Source: Pseudomonas sp. CFBP13508
GTDB taxonomy: Bacteria > Pseudomonadota > Gammaproteobacteria > Pseudomonadales > Pseudomonadaceae
Assembly (NCBI RefSeq): GCF_005233515.1
Contig: NZ_QFZZ01000004.1
Location: forward strand, 506,644 to 570,643
Length of the DNA: 64,000 nt
Direction of reading: 5' to 3'
The position numbers and the translations under genes are program-made. The notes under the pieces were generated by a model, which was not told the DNA's origin, ran no database searches, and was given only the letters and a program-made list of their open reading frames with translations. Positions 8,271-17,333 of the stretch are shown piece by piece. The number at the start of each line of letters is the position of its first letter. Position 1 is the first letter of the stretch.

Positions 8271-9374
8271 TCAAATCAAAACCTCAAACGCCGCACTACC
8301 CAACACCTCCCCATTAACCATCACCTGCACCCCATGCCGCCCAGCGAAATGCTTGCGCGTCGTAAAATCCTTGATGACTTGATTCCGTCGCACCACCTCT
8401 TCCCCAAACCCCGCTAACCCCAAAGTCTTCAACTTGAAAACCTTCCTCGAAACCCCGCCATTCGCCTTCACATACTCAATCGCATAATCAATCACCAGCC
8501 TTTGCTCGTGCGCCACCACGGACTTCACCGTAAACGACAACGTAATCGCTTCCCCCAACCTCACCACCGCAGGCTCAACCCGCACATCCAACAACTCAAC
8601 CTCAGCCTTCGCCCCTGCGCCAATTACCGTCAGCGCGCGCACATCCCCCTGTTTGATCAAACTGCGCAGCGCATGCTTGGCAATCCAGGCCGTGTGCTTG
8701 TTGTTCAGCGACCAACCTTCAACCGTGTCCAACACCCACCCCGGATGCACTTTCGTCACATCATTCAAATGATTCGCCACGGACTTGCGCACGTACAAGC
8801 TCTCGTCCGCCTTCAACCGATCCAATATCCCGGCGGCCAATTGCGGATTGGCTTGTACCGCTTCCAGGCGAAACGACCAGGGCAGGCGAGGGCGGCTGCC
8901 TTCGCTGGCGAGGCGACGCACGTGATGGTTTTCGTCTCGGGTCCAGTCGTGCATCTTTTCCAGTGAGCGTTCGAGGTCGCTGCGCAGAAAGTGGCGGATG
9001 GCGAATTCGGAGGAGCCGAAGGTGGTGAAGTACTTCAAGGCGTCCATGGAGGTGTCGAAGGCGTGACCGCCATAGCTCGCGACGTAATGTGGGAGGCACA
9101 TGCTGACGAAGCCGCTGTTCAGGCGCGGCGCGAGTTCGCGCAAGACGTCGAGCGTATCTTCGTACTTCAGCGGCAGCACGGCGTGCAGGCTCTCGGCGAC
9201 GCGGGCCATGCGTTGCATCACCGACATCTCGGTCAGTCCATGGTTGGCGTGCGCAAGAAAAGCCTTGGCTTTGAACGCCGGGTACACCGCGCTCATTTCG
9301 TCTGCAATGTGCTGCAAGCGCTCGGCATTGAAGATTTCCTTTAACGCCGGGGCGGCGCTGTCGTTGGAGCTCAT
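8271..9374 (-). CDS. alkC: AlkC-like DNA glycosylase with C-terminal Ig-like domain
   Basis: This 367-residue protein consists of helical HEAT-like repeats (about residues 15-250) followed by a beta-rich segment (about 255-367). The helical part carries HVRRLASEGSRPRLPW, the signature of the AlkC/AlkD alkylation-repair superfamily. AlkC enzymes excise cationic N3-methyl purines, and Pseudomonas members carry an extra Ig-like domain that matches the C-terminal stretch seen here (EVELLDVRVEPAVVRLGEAI onward). The gene starts two bases after the stop of the GST gene, so the two probably form one transcript. The family call is good; the substrate range comes from family knowledge. Confidence 0.85.
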   Translation of the reverse strand: MSSNDSAAPALKEIFNAERLQHIADEMSAVYPAFKAKAFLAHANHGLTEMSVMQRMARVAESLHAVLPLKYEDTLDVLRELAPRLNSGFVSMCLPHYVASYGGHAFDTSMDALKYFTTFGSSEFAIRHFLRSDLERSLEKMHDWTRDENHHVRRLASEGSRPRLPWSFRLEAVQANPQLAAGILDRLKADESLYVRKSVANHLNDVTKVHPGWVLDTVEGWSLNNKHTAWIAKHALRSLIKQGDVRALTVIGAGAKAEVELLDVRVEPAVVRLGEAITLSFTVKSVVAHEQRLVIDYAIEYVKANGGVSRKVFKLKTLGLAGFGEEVVRRNQVIKDFTTRKHFAGRHGVQVMVNGEVLGSAAFEVLI

Positions 9375-9376
9375 GA

Positions 9377-9982
9377 TCAGTTCATCGGTGTGCTGATGAA
9401 CGCATCGGTACTTTCTGCGTAGGCGGTGTATTCGGCAATTCGCGGATAGCGTGTGGCGTCGATCTGATCGGGCACGACGAGGTCGGTGAAGCTCCAGGCA
9501 ACCGCCAGGCTGATGCCATCCTGGGCGAGCGAGCCGTCGACGGGGAATTGGCGATGCTCCAGTTCCTTTTCAAGCGCTGTAAACGCGGCGGCGAGTTGGC
9601 CTTCAACGCGTTCAACCCAAGGTTGATATTGAATCTCCGCCGGGCGCAGGTTGCGTTCGTAATACAGCTGCACGGCTTTTTCGCAGGCGGCGAGGCTGAG
9701 GCCGATCAGGCGCAGGGTTTGAGCGCGTTGTTTGAGATCGCTTGGCGGCAGGCTTTTGCCGGAGCTGGCTTCGAGATAATCGAGGATGAGGGTCGAGTCC
9801 ATCAGGACCACGCCGTCGTCGAGGATCAATGTGGGCGCCTTGACCACCGGGTTGATCTGCTGAAATTGCTCGAAATGGCGGAACACCGAGACCGACTCGT
9901 GTTCGAGGTCGATCCCCAGGCATTTGGCGGAGATCGCTACGCGGCGCACGTAGGGAGAGTCGAGCATGCCGATCAGTTTCAT
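9377..9982 (-). CDS. Glutathione S-transferase family protein
   Basis: This protein of about 201 residues has a thioredoxin-fold N-terminal domain. The segment MKLIGMLDSPYVRRVAISAK has Ser as the likely glutathione-activating residue (SPYVRR), and APTLILDDGVVLMDSTLIL is the cis-Pro and Glu/Asp-Ser glutathione-binding stretch. A helical C-terminal domain follows. I placed the start at the ATG preceded by AAGGAACGC, not at 10018, which would add 12 residues before the fold. It lies directly upstream of the alkC-like gene and probably in the same operon, hinting at a shared role against electrophiles. The substrate is unknown. Confidence 0.87.
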   Translation of the reverse strand: MKLIGMLDSPYVRRVAISAKCLGIDLEHESVSVFRHFEQFQQINPVVKAPTLILDDGVVLMDSTLILDYLEASSGKSLPPSDLKQRAQTLRLIGLSLAACEKAVQLYYERNLRPAEIQYQPWVERVEGQLAAAFTALEKELEHRQFPVDGSLAQDGISLAVAWSFTDLVVPDQIDATRYPRIAEYTAYAESTDAFISTPMN

Positions 9983-10043
9983 GACGCGTTCCTTCAAGTC
10001 GAACCGGTGGGAACGCATAACCTAGCCGAGCGAGAGGCAATTG

Positions 10044-10961
10044 TCAGTCGTCGAATCCGGCCTGCTCGTGAATTTCATCGACGTTCAAGCCCAGCCGATA
10101 CGCCACTGCCACAAACAGCGCCTGGCACAAACACAGCGTTGCACTGAGCGAACGAAAGGCCAGCGCACTGCCTTCATTGACCAGCAACACGCTATTGGCA
10201 AGTTTTGCCAGTGGCGAAAGAGGGCTGTCGGTGATGATCAGGGCATTGGCGTTCTGCTGCCGGGCGAAGCGCAGGCAGTGTTGGGTTTCCTTGGCGTAGG
10301 GCACGAAGCTGATGGCGATCACCAGATCGTTGGCGCGCACGCTGCGCATTTGCTCGCGATAGCTGCCGCCGATGCCGGAAACGAGATGAATGCGCTTCTG
10401 CGTGTGTTGCAGGTTGTAAACCAGATAGTCGGCGACGGCGAACGAACGGCGGACCCCGACAACATAAATGTCGTCGGCATTGACGATGAGATCGACGGCT
10501 TTATCGAAAGCAGCCTCGTCGAGTTCGCGGCCCAAGCGTTCGATGCCCGAGAGCGTTGCATCAATGCACTCGCGGGCGAGTTCGCCGTTGTTGGCGGTCT
10601 GCGAGTTGTTGGCGATCATGCTGCGGATGCGTTGCTGATAGTTTTGCGCTGGCGTGGCTTTGTGCGTCCAGGCCTGGCGGAACAGCGCCTGCATCTCGCT
10701 GAAGCCGCTGAACCCGAAACGTTGCGAGAAACGCACAATGGCTGACGGATGCACTTCGCACTCGCGGGCGATGTCGCTGATGCGCTCGACCATGATTCGC
10801 TCGCTCTGTTGGCTGATGTAGCTGGCCACGCGTTTGAGCTGGCGCGGCAGGGCGTCATACTCTTCGCTGATCATTTGCAGCAGGCGCTCGGCGTTGACCG
10901 GCGCGCTGGCGAAGGAAATTTCGGCTGTGGCCGGCAGAGCGGGGCGGGGCATGGGCAGCAT
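10044..10961 (-). CDS. RpiR/MurR-family transcriptional regulator
   Basis: This 305-residue protein has an N-terminal helix-turn-helix (residues 30-105; HPSAIVRFSQRFGFSGFSEM is the RpiR recognition region) and a C-terminal SIS sugar-phosphate-binding domain. The SIS signatures are IYVVGVRRSFAVADYLVYNL near 160 and NDLVIAISFVPYAKET near 205. RpiR regulators sense phosphosugars or related catabolic intermediates. No obvious sugar catabolic gene is adjacent in the window, so the target is not evident. Confidence 0.9.
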   Translation of the reverse strand: MLPMPRPALPATAEISFASAPVNAERLLQMISEEYDALPRQLKRVASYISQQSERIMVERISDIARECEVHPSAIVRFSQRFGFSGFSEMQALFRQAWTHKATPAQNYQQRIRSMIANNSQTANNGELARECIDATLSGIERLGRELDEAAFDKAVDLIVNADDIYVVGVRRSFAVADYLVYNLQHTQKRIHLVSGIGGSYREQMRSVRANDLVIAISFVPYAKETQHCLRFARQQNANALIITDSPLSPLAKLANSVLLVNEGSALAFRSLSATLCLCQALFVAVAYRLGLNVDEIHEQAGFDD

Positions 10962-11358
10962 CCTTCAGGCGAGTTGAGCACGCGGTGGGCCTGATAATAG
11001 AAGGGCTGCGTAAGCTCTGCCGGGCTGAAACGATGCACCTTGCGAGAATAATCCCGGCTGTCGCTGGCGGGTTGGTTAGCCGTTTGTCTTCTATATACAG
11101 CCGCTCGACTGAATTTCTTGCTATAAACGCACTCCGATGGCCGTGTGAAGCGTGTGTCAGAGCAGTTTCCAGGTCCTGTCGGACAAATTCCCTGTATTTA
11201 CAGTTGCTGAGGTCTTGATCGGGCCTTAGACTGCCGCCCCTCGTAAATTGAGTGCCGGGTGGCGTTTGCAATAAAACGATGCCTTTTCGACGGCCCGACA
11301 CGGTTCGCCGAAACGCTCCCTTATTCGCCTTAATGCACGTTTTTTTATAGAGATATCA
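10962..11358. other. Intergenic region without a gene
   Basis: In these 397 bases I see no convincing coding frame. They must hold the promoter of the minus-strand RpiR gene and that of the DksA2-like gene. A small palindrome with five-base arms (CTGTA and TACAG, 11192-11203) is the only symmetric element noted. I looked for a Zur-type site, because dksA2 is zinc-controlled in other pseudomonads, and did not find one. Confidence 0.5.
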
Positions 11359-11763
11359 ATGACAAAGGACAAGTTGCTGGCTATGCCGGCAGATGACTAC
11401 ATGAATGCAGAGCAACACGCTTTCTTCACTGAGCTGTTGCAGAACATGAAAGTCGAAACCCACGAGCGCATTGAGCAAAACCGTATCGCCATCGAAAGCC
11501 TGGACACCCCGGCTGACCCGGCGGACGCGGCTTCGGTTGAAGAAGAGCGCACCTGGCTGGTCAACGCGATCGATCGCGACCAGCGCATGCTGCCGCAATT
11601 GGAACAAGCTCTTGAGCGCATCAAGGACGACAGCTTTGGCTGGTGCGACGACAGCGGCGAGGCCATTGGCCTGAAACGCCTGCTGATCAGCCCGACCACC
11701 AAGTACTGCATCGAAGCTCAAGAGCGTCACGAGCAGATCGACAAGCACCAGCGTCAGGCCTGA
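11359..11763 (+). CDS. dksA2: DksA2-like RNA polymerase secondary-channel factor lacking the zinc finger
   Basis: This 134-residue protein of the DksA/TraR family has a coiled-coil arm (about residues 25-95) and a degenerate zinc-finger region. In canonical DksA the finger uses four Cys in two CxxC pairs. Here the first pair reads C-D-D-S and the second C-I-E-A, leaving only two Cys. The same pattern of loss defines Pseudomonas DksA2, which acts without zinc and replaces DksA under zinc limitation. The coiled-coil tip contains the paired acidic/Ala segment (PADPADAASVEEE). It stands alone, with a ribosome site AGAGAT before the ATG. The assignment to DksA2 rests on the Cys pattern. Confidence 0.8.
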   Translation: MTKDKLLAMPADDYMNAEQHAFFTELLQNMKVETHERIEQNRIAIESLDTPADPADAASVEEERTWLVNAIDRDQRMLPQLEQALERIKDDSFGWCDDSGEAIGLKRLLISPTTKYCIEAQERHEQIDKHQRQA

Positions 11764-11799
11764 TTCTGTGGGGTGACCCCTTCAACAGGGGCACCTTGA

Positions 11800-11854
11800 A
11801 AAGATCGCAGCCTTCGGCAGCTCCCACATGGGGTTGCTGAAGGCTGCGATCTTT
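11800..11854. terminator. Long hairpin with REP-like sequence after dksA2
   Basis: The arms AAGATCGCAGCCTTCGGCAG and TGCTGAAGGCTGCGATCTTT pair almost perfectly across a short loop, and GTTTTT follows. A smaller G/C hairpin (11771-11793) precedes it. The arm sequence is a repeat that I know from many Pseudomonas intergenic regions, so it may be both a repeat and a terminator. Confidence 0.65.
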
Positions 11855-11991
11855 GTTTTTGCTTGCCTGCGATTTTTCCCCGTCGTTCCATTGACCTGCC
11901 ACCGACCCCACGACTAACGGACCATGGATAATGGCGTTGTAGTGGCGTTTAATGCAGTCACAACAATGAGAACAAACGTGGGGTGATCAAG

Positions 11992-13596
11992 ATGACGAGA
12001 GATGGATCTCTGGTTGCGGCGCTGCCTGCACCAGTGCTTTCGCCGAAAAACCGCTGGATCGCGCCGACCCTGCAAAGCGTCGCCCTGATGCTGTTGCTGG
12101 CCGGCATGGCCATGGCCGAGTGGTCGCTGTACATCGGCATGCCGCTGGCAGTGTTGATTGTCTGGCTGCCGCGCCTGCGCTCGCGCAATGCTCCTGCTGC
12201 TGCCCCGGTCGATAGTGCGAGCGCATTGTCCGCACTGACTCGCGATCTTTCCTATACCACCAGCCACAACGCACTGTCTGCGGCCGGCGTGGCGTTCTCG
12301 GTCAAAGCGCTCGCAGGCAAACTTGAATCGCAACTCGACGCGGCGGCGCAGATCGTCAGCAACGCCGAGGTGATGATCGCCACCGAACAGGCGACTTCAC
12401 AGCTCAGTCGCGATGCGCTGGATTCCGCCAGCCAAGCGCATCACAGCAGCGCGGCGGGGCGCAGCGAACTGCTCGACTCGATTGCGCGCATGCAGCAACT
12501 CAGTCAACGCGCCAACGCCAGTCGCGAATTGATCGAGGCCTTGAGTGTGCGCAGCGACGATATCCAGCGCGTGACACTGGTAATTCAATCGATTGCCAGC
12601 CAGACCAATTTGTTGGCGTTGAACGCTGCGATTGAAGCCGCCCGGGCCGGCGAGCACGGTCGCGGTTTCGCTGTGGTCGCCGATGAGGTGCGCGGACTGG
12701 CCGCGCGTACGGCGGCGGCCACGGGTGAGGTCGGTGAGATGGTCGCTGACATTCAGCAGCGCACCGCGCAAGTGGTGGCGCAGATTCGCGAGCTGTCGAG
12801 CGATCTGCACACTGGTGTCGAACAGGTCGAACACACCGGTCAGCATCTGGAAAACATCGCGCGTCTGGCGGCCGGCGTAGAAACTCAGGTCAGCGAGATT
12901 GCCCGAGGCGCGCAGACCAATCGCGAGCAGCTTGACGCGCTGTTCATCGCCATCGAGCAAATGCGCAGCGATCTGGCAATCAGCGATCAGCAGACCCGCC
13001 GTCTCGCCGAGGCCGCGGTGCAGATGGAAGGGCAGGCGGAAACCATTAGCGAGCGCCTGGCCGAGGTCGGCCTGGATGACTATCACCAACGTATCTACGA
13101 CTTGGCCCGTGAAGGTGCGAGCCAGATTGCCGCGCGTTTCGAAGCGGATGTCGAGCAGGGACGGATCAGCCTCGATGATTTGTTCGACCGGACATACCAG
13201 CCGATCCCCGCAACCCAGCCAGCCAAATTCCAGACCCGGTTCGATCGATATACCGATCAGGCACTGCCAGCGATTCAAGAGCCTTTATTGTTACGACATG
13301 AGGGGTTGGTATTCGCAATCGCTTGCACGCAGCAGGGTTATGTGCCGACGCATAATCAGGCATTCAGCAAACCGTTGACCGGTGATGTGCAGGTCGACAC
13401 GGTGAATAACCGCACCAAACGCAAATTCGCCGACCGCACCGGCATCCGCTGCGGCAGCCATCAACAACCAGTGCTGCTGCAGACTTACACGCGCGACACC
13501 GGTGAGCTGATGCATGATCTATCGGTGCCGATCATGATCAAGGGACGACACTGGGGCGGTTTGCGTCTGGGCTACAAACCTGAGAATCCGCGCTGA
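11992..13596 (+). CDS. Methyl-accepting chemotaxis protein without periplasmic sensor domain
   Basis: This 534-residue chemoreceptor has a short N-terminal membrane hairpin (two hydrophobic stretches, about residues 25-60) with essentially no periplasmic loop. The signalling coiled coil follows, with the conserved hairpin tip [20 protein letters not shown] near residue 201. About 160 further residues come after the signalling domain (from about 370). They include [16 protein letters not shown] and end in [19 protein letters not shown], a pattern I associate with a cytoplasmic Cache/PAS-like sensor found on similar receptors. Sensing is therefore probably intracellular. The ATG at 11992 has GGGGTGA six bases upstream; a GTG at 11983 is an alternative. 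Confidence 0.9.
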   Translation: MTRDGSLVAALPAPVLSPKNRWIAPTLQSVALMLLLAGMAMAEWSLYIGMPLAVLIVWLPRLRSRNAPAAAPVDSASALSALTRDLSYTTSHNALSAAGVAFSVKALAGKLESQLDAAAQIVSNAEVMIATEQATSQLSRDALDSASQAHHSSAAGRSELLDSIARMQQLSQRANASRELIEALSVRSDDIQRVTLVIQSIASQTNLLALNAAIEAARAGEHGRGFAVVADEVRGLAARTAAATGEVGEMVADIQQRTAQVVAQIRELSSDLHTGVEQVEHTGQHLENIARLAAGVETQVSEIARGAQTNREQLDALFIAIEQMRSDLAISDQQTRRLAEAAVQMEGQAETISERLAEVGLDDYHQRIYDLAREGASQIAARFEADVEQGRISLDDLFDRTYQPIPATQPAKFQTRFDRYTDQALPAIQEPLLLRHEGLVFAIACTQQGYVPTHNQAFSKPLTGDVQVDTVNNRTKRKFADRTGIRCGSHQQPVLLQTYTRDTGELMHDLSVPIMIKGRHWGGLRLGYKPENPR

Positions 13597-13705
13597 GATT
13601 GTTACCGTTGGCGCAATGAATCTGTGCACGGGGGTTGCTGTTTCCTCTCGAAGGAAAGCATTAACCTGACGACTTAGTTAGGTAGCTAATTATTTCGGAG
13701 GGCAC

Positions 13706-13909
13706 ATGCAGTGCAGGGTAGACGTGGCAGTGATGATCGGCAGCGGGGTCCCGGCCGGAATGCGCGCGATGGGGCGCAGTGTGTGCTGGGTGGTTTTGCT
13801 CAACGGTGAGCGACGCGGCACAGCCTTCGCCAGTCGCAATGAAGCGGAGGAGTGCAAGGCTGCCTGGCTCGAACAATTGAACATCGAGCCCGGCGACAGC
13901 CTGCACTGA
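13706..13909 (+). CDS. Small conserved-looking protein, 67 residues
   Basis: A strong ribosome site (TTCGGAGGGCAC) precedes the ATG. The C-terminal half (WVVLLNGERRGTAFASRNEAEECKAAWLEQ) reads like a small alpha/beta fold in which a Trp-Val strand precedes a helix, similar in outline to the DUF2188-like protein at 33929. The function is unknown. It ends 7 bases from the convergent DUF2789 gene. Confidence 0.7.
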   Translation: MQCRVDVAVMIGSGVPAGMRAMGRSVCWVVLLNGERRGTAFASRNEAEECKAAWLEQLNIEPGDSLH

Positions 13910-13915
13910 TCGTAC

Positions 13916-14158
13916 TTACTTGCCGCGATGCAGGCGCACGTTCAGCTCATCGACAATTGGTGCTTCCTCTCCGTCCGCCCGCAGCCACTCTTTAAGCAGT
14001 TGCGCTTGTTGAGGCGACCAGAAATCGGCATCGATCAGCTTGGTGTCAGAGTCCAGCGGATGGGCTTCGACAAAGTCATTGATCGACGCTTCATCGGACG
14101 GCAGGCCCAACTGATCGAAAAGGGTGGTCAGGTTAAGCTCGGTTGGCAGTTCCATCAT
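13916..14158 (-). CDS. DUF2789 family protein
   Basis: This 80-residue acidic cytoplasmic protein matches the DUF2789 pattern. LTTLFDQLGLPSDEASINDF near the start is followed by DADFWSPQQAQLLKEWLRAD, as in other proteobacterial members. The function of the family is not known to me. It is convergent with the small gene at 13706. Confidence 0.82.
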   Translation of the reverse strand: MMELPTELNLTTLFDQLGLPSDEASINDFVEAHPLDSDTKLIDADFWSPQQAQLLKEWLRADGEEAPIVDELNVRLHRGK

Positions 14159-14205
14159 CTACTCCTGGGTCGGTGCCGGTACGGCTTGTACGTTCACTCC
14201 CCTTA

Positions 14206-14478
14206 TCAGAGGCAGCCGTTGGCGTGGAGTTCGATTTTTGATTCCAGCGAACGGGCGAGGGCGCACGCTTCGTTGTGATTGCCGCGGAAACCTCTGACAC
14301 GTCCCGTGGATATCTCTTTGATGTGAAAGAACGCGATGCCCGCCGGCACCACCTGAAAATGCGGGGTTCGGTGATTGTTAGAAGATGTCGGAAGGTGATC
14401 CAGGCTGGCAATCTGCATTGTCAGAGGTGTGTTGATTCGCGCCTCAGGCGACGTGGCAAAATGAGTCAAAGTGCACAT
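14206..14478 (-). CDS. Small hypothetical protein, 90 residues
   Basis: AAAGGACTTCAC immediately before the ATG is a good ribosome site. The C-terminal half contains HFQVVPAGIAFFHIKEIS and GFRGNHNEACALARSLES, a strand-strand-helix pattern similar to other small Pseudomonas proteins. I recognise no named family. It is probably transcribed separately from DUF2789, 47 bp downstream. Confidence 0.62.
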   Translation of the reverse strand: MCTLTHFATSPEARINTPLTMQIASLDHLPTSSNNHRTPHFQVVPAGIAFFHIKEISTGRVRGFRGNHNEACALARSLESKIELHANGCL

Positions 14479-14877
14479 GTGAAGTCCTTTTCATCAGTCG
14501 GCCGGGATTTAACGGCCGTTGCGGGTAGTCGTAATGAGCATCGCTGCTCTAGAATCGCCAGTACCTGTTGACGACCGGGCTTATCTAAAGCAATTTTTCG
14601 CCAGCGATATGTCGGAAAAATGCTTTTTTTCGTGAGAAATTTCCCTAAAGTTCGTAGTCAGATTTGCTCCAGTCGCACTTGAGGTTTTTTCCTTCAAGGT
14701 TTGGCGATTTCAGAGCGGGTTTCATCAATGACAATCCAGTAGTCTACGAACCTCGCGATTCAAGAGCGCTTTGCTCGCTTCGGGTTTTTGAGTGTTTTTG
14801 CAGTTTCATCGGCATTGCCGTTTCTTTGCCGTGCGCGTTTTTCCGCGGCACGGTTTTTCAAATGTGGGGATGTTTCT
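14479..14877. other. Intergenic region without a gene
   Basis: I find no supported gene in these 399 bases. An imperfect A+T-rich hairpin (AGCAATTTTTCG at 14589-14600 against GGAAAAATGC at about 14614-14623) is followed by a run of seven T at 14624-14630, resembling a plus-strand terminator, although no plus-strand gene ends nearby. The region's promoters must serve the genes at 14206 and 14878. Confidence 0.4.
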
Positions 14878-15348
14878 TTGGCAGTCAGTAACCTCGATAT
14901 GCATGCTTTGTTCGTGCTGGGTGATTTGCGTGCAAAGCTGGTCAAGCAATTTCAATCACGTTTTGTTTACATCACCGAGCAAAACGCAGAAGGCATTTAC
15001 ATCGCCGAAATCGATACCGAAAGTGCATTGGTGGTCGATGACAAACCGGGGCTCAAACTGAAGGTTGGCGACCATTTCATTGCGTCCGTTCTGCCCAGCC
15101 GCGAAGGCGGCAAGATGGACATTCGTTTTCGCGACATCAAACTGACGGTCTACGGCTTGGGCGACTACGCCTTCGTCAGTACGGCCGATGGTCACGCGAT
15201 CCTGTTCAAGGAAGGCCATAACGTGGTGACCGTGTTCGCCGCCAATGAGCAACTGCAGGAAGGCCTGACCAAAACCTTGAAGGCCGTCACCGCCAAGGCC
15301 GCCAAATGGCGCAAGGGCGAATTGGTGACCTTCAAGGCCAGCGAGTGA
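14878..15348 (+). CDS. Hypothetical protein, 156 residues, TTG start
   Basis: No family is recognised. I place the start at TTG 14878, where the protein begins with an initiator Met followed by AVSNLDMHALFVLGDL, because GGGGAT lies seven bases upstream. The longer frame from 14788 would add an unlikely Cys- and Phe-rich leader. The protein looks soluble and beta-rich, with a central segment GLKLKVGDHFIASVLPS. Its stop overlaps the GTG start of the next gene (GTGA), so the two are translationally coupled. Confidence 0.68.
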   Translation: MAVSNLDMHALFVLGDLRAKLVKQFQSRFVYITEQNAEGIYIAEIDTESALVVDDKPGLKLKVGDHFIASVLPSREGGKMDIRFRDIKLTVYGLGDYAFVSTADGHAILFKEGHNVVTVFAANEQLQEGLTKTLKAVTAKAAKWRKGELVTFKASE

Positions 15349-15542
15349 AGCGCGCAGACTTTCATTCGCAAAATCTCGACAGCGCACGCGCCGAAGCGCA
15401 GCGTTTGTTCGCCCGCAAGGCTGAACTGCAAGGAGCCTGGCTTGGTTGGGTTGCGTCGCAGATCTATGCGTTGCAACCGGCGGCTTACGCCAGCATGGTC
15501 AGACGTGAGCTGCAAAGCCTGCAGGAAAATTCTGAAACGTAG
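15345..15542 (+). CDS. Small protein coupled to the preceding gene
   Basis: This 65-residue frame starts at a GTG overlapping the preceding stop codon by four bases (GTGA), the classic sign of coupled translation. It is basic and helical (AQRLFARKAELQGAWLGWVA). The function is unknown. Support comes from the overlap and from consistent codon use. Confidence 0.55.
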   Translation: MKRADFHSQNLDSARAEAQRLFARKAELQGAWLGWVASQIYALQPAAYASMVRRELQSLQENSET

Positions 15543-15669
15543 CCCCGTGCGCAGCAAACCCCGGAAAAAGCAGGAACCTCGGCTAAAGTCAGTTGACTGA
15601 GTTATTCAGAGGCTTGCGCTCCCGTCAGGCCAGACTTGCCATAGCTGTGAACAGCACGAGGTGCAATGC

Positions 15670-16686
15670 ATGAACGGATTTCGACGGTTACTGGCCGCCA
15701 GCGTGGCCACCTTCGGTTTGCTGACGTCAGCGCAATCGCTGCAGGCGGCACAGGCGCCGATCCACTTTGCCGACCTGAACTGGGAAAGCGGCAGCCTGAT
15801 CACCGAGGTGCTGCGGGTGATCGTCGAGAAAGGCTACGGCTTGCCGACCGATACGTTGCCGGGTACCACCATTACCCTTGAAACCGCCCTGGCCAACAAT
15901 GACATCCAGGTGATTGGAGAGGAGTGGGCCGGGCGCAGTCCGGTCTGGGTCAAGGCCGAAGCCGAGGGCAAGGTCGTCGGTCTGGGCGATACGGTAAAGG
16001 GTGCCACTGAAGGCTGGTGGGTGCCGGAATACGTAATCAAGGGCGACCCGGCCAAAGGCATCAAGCCGCTGGCGCCGGATCTGCGCAGTGTCACTGATCT
16101 GAAGAAATACAAGGACGTGTTCAAGGACCCGGAAAGCCCGGGCAAAGGGCGTTTCCTCAACAGCCCGATCGGCTGGACGTCGGAAGTGGTCAACAAGCAG
16201 AAGCTGACGGCGTATGGCTTGCAGGACGACTACACCAACTTCCGCAGCGGCTCGGGTGCAGCGCTGGATGCCGAGATCAGCTCTTCGATTCGTCGCGGCA
16301 AACCAGTGCTGTTCTATTACTGGTCGCCGACGCCACTGCTTGGCAAATTCAAACTGGTGCAACTGGAAGAGCCGCCGTTCGATGCCGAGGCGTGGAAGAC
16401 GCTGACCGACGCCGATAACCCCAATCCAAAGCCCACCCGATCGCTGGCATCCAAGCTGTCGATTGGCGTGTCTACGCCGTTTCAAAAGCAGAACCCGCAA
16501 ATTGCCGAGTTCTTCAGCAAGGTCGATTTTCCCATCGAGCCGCTGAACAAGGCACTGGCGGAGATGAGTGACAAGCACACCGCGCCTCGTGAGGCGGCGG
16601 TCGCGTTCATGAAAGCGCATCCGGATGTGTGGCAGGCGTGGCTGCCCAGGGATGTGGCTGACAAGGTGACGGCTGATCTGAAATAA
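15670..16686 (+). CDS. Orphan glycine-betaine/proline-type ABC binding protein
   Basis: This 338-residue periplasmic protein has a signal peptide MNGFRRLLAASVATFGLL ending near AAQA. The mature protein fits the ProX/OpuAC-like quaternary-amine-binding family: IHFADLNWESGSLITEVLR at the start, then a Trp-rich binding region (EEWAGRSPVWV, EGWWVPEYV, FYYWSPTPLL) of the kind that forms an aromatic cage. No permease or ATPase gene is nearby, so it probably serves a transporter encoded elsewhere. The ATG at 15670 has GAGGTG six bases upstream; a GTG at 15661 is an alternative. Confidence 0.85.
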   Translation: MNGFRRLLAASVATFGLLTSAQSLQAAQAPIHFADLNWESGSLITEVLRVIVEKGYGLPTDTLPGTTITLETALANNDIQVIGEEWAGRSPVWVKAEAEGKVVGLGDTVKGATEGWWVPEYVIKGDPAKGIKPLAPDLRSVTDLKKYKDVFKDPESPGKGRFLNSPIGWTSEVVNKQKLTAYGLQDDYTNFRSGSGAALDAEISSSIRRGKPVLFYYWSPTPLLGKFKLVQLEEPPFDAEAWKTLTDADNPNPKPTRSLASKLSIGVSTPFQKQNPQIAEFFSKVDFPIEPLNKALAEMSDKHTAPREAAVAFMKAHPDVWQAWLPRDVADKVTADLK

Positions 16687-16778
16687 CGCGGTTAACGCAG
16701 TGCACCGCCGACCGGTCGTGCACGGCCAAAAAATCCGACTACGATGGTTTGTTCAAATCCCTTTGAAGGATTTCAACC

Positions 16779-17219
16779 ATGACCTTTGTGTTGGCTCAAT
16801 GGCTGGTGACTGTGTTCGCAGCGATCGGCCTGATGCATGTGTATTGGGCGTTGGGTGGGCAATGGGCGGCTGCGGTGGTGGTGCCGCAGGTGCCGGTGTC
16901 GGGCTTCGTCGCCACGGTCCGCCCGGCCTTCAAGCCCTCAGGCTGGGTGACGCTGGCAGTCGCCGCTGCGCTGCTGGTGATTGCAGCGCTGGTTTGCATG
17001 CGGGTCGGTTGGGGCGTGCCGGCGGTGCAGCATAAGGCACTGCAATGGGTGATCAGTGCAATTGCGTTGCTGATGTTCGCCCGAGCGATCGGAGATTCGA
17101 ATCTGGTCGGATTTTTCAAGGAAGTGAAGGATTCGCGATTCGCGCGGCTGGATACCTGGGTGTACTCGCCGTTGTGTGCGCTGCTGGGGGCGGGGTTGTT
17201 GGCAGTAGCGTGGGTTTGA
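16779..17219 (+). CDS. DUF3995 membrane protein
   Basis: This 146-residue inner-membrane protein has four hydrophobic segments (about residues 5-25, 55-78, 85-100 and 125-145). It contains MHVYWALGGQWAA, the N-terminal motif typical of DUF3995 proteins, and an RAIGDSNLVGFF loop. The function is unknown. It stands alone between an orphan binding-protein gene and a REP element. Confidence 0.8.
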   Translation: MTFVLAQWLVTVFAAIGLMHVYWALGGQWAAAVVVPQVPVSGFVATVRPAFKPSGWVTLAVAAALLVIAALVCMRVGWGVPAVQHKALQWVISAIALLMFARAIGDSNLVGFFKEVKDSRFARLDTWVYSPLCALLGAGLLAVAWV

Positions 17220-17252
17220 GCCGATCCGGAATTGGCGATGCCCCGACTGGCC

Positions 17253-17277
17253 TCTTTGCGAGCAGGCTCGCTCCCAC
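17253..17277. repeat. Single REP element
   Basis: One copy of the REP (inverse orientation, variant beginning TTTGCGAGCAGGCTCGCTCC) lies between convergent genes. No inverted mate is visible within 100 bases. Confidence 0.85.
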
Positions 17278-17333
17278 AATGGAGGGCGCGTTCCTACTGT
17301 AGCGATGGCGCCATCACAGGCGCCACAAAATCA

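Noticed and set aside
11220..11358. Possible Zur-binding site upstream of dksA2
   Set aside because: No sequence close to the known GTTATAxxATAAC-type site was found by eye.
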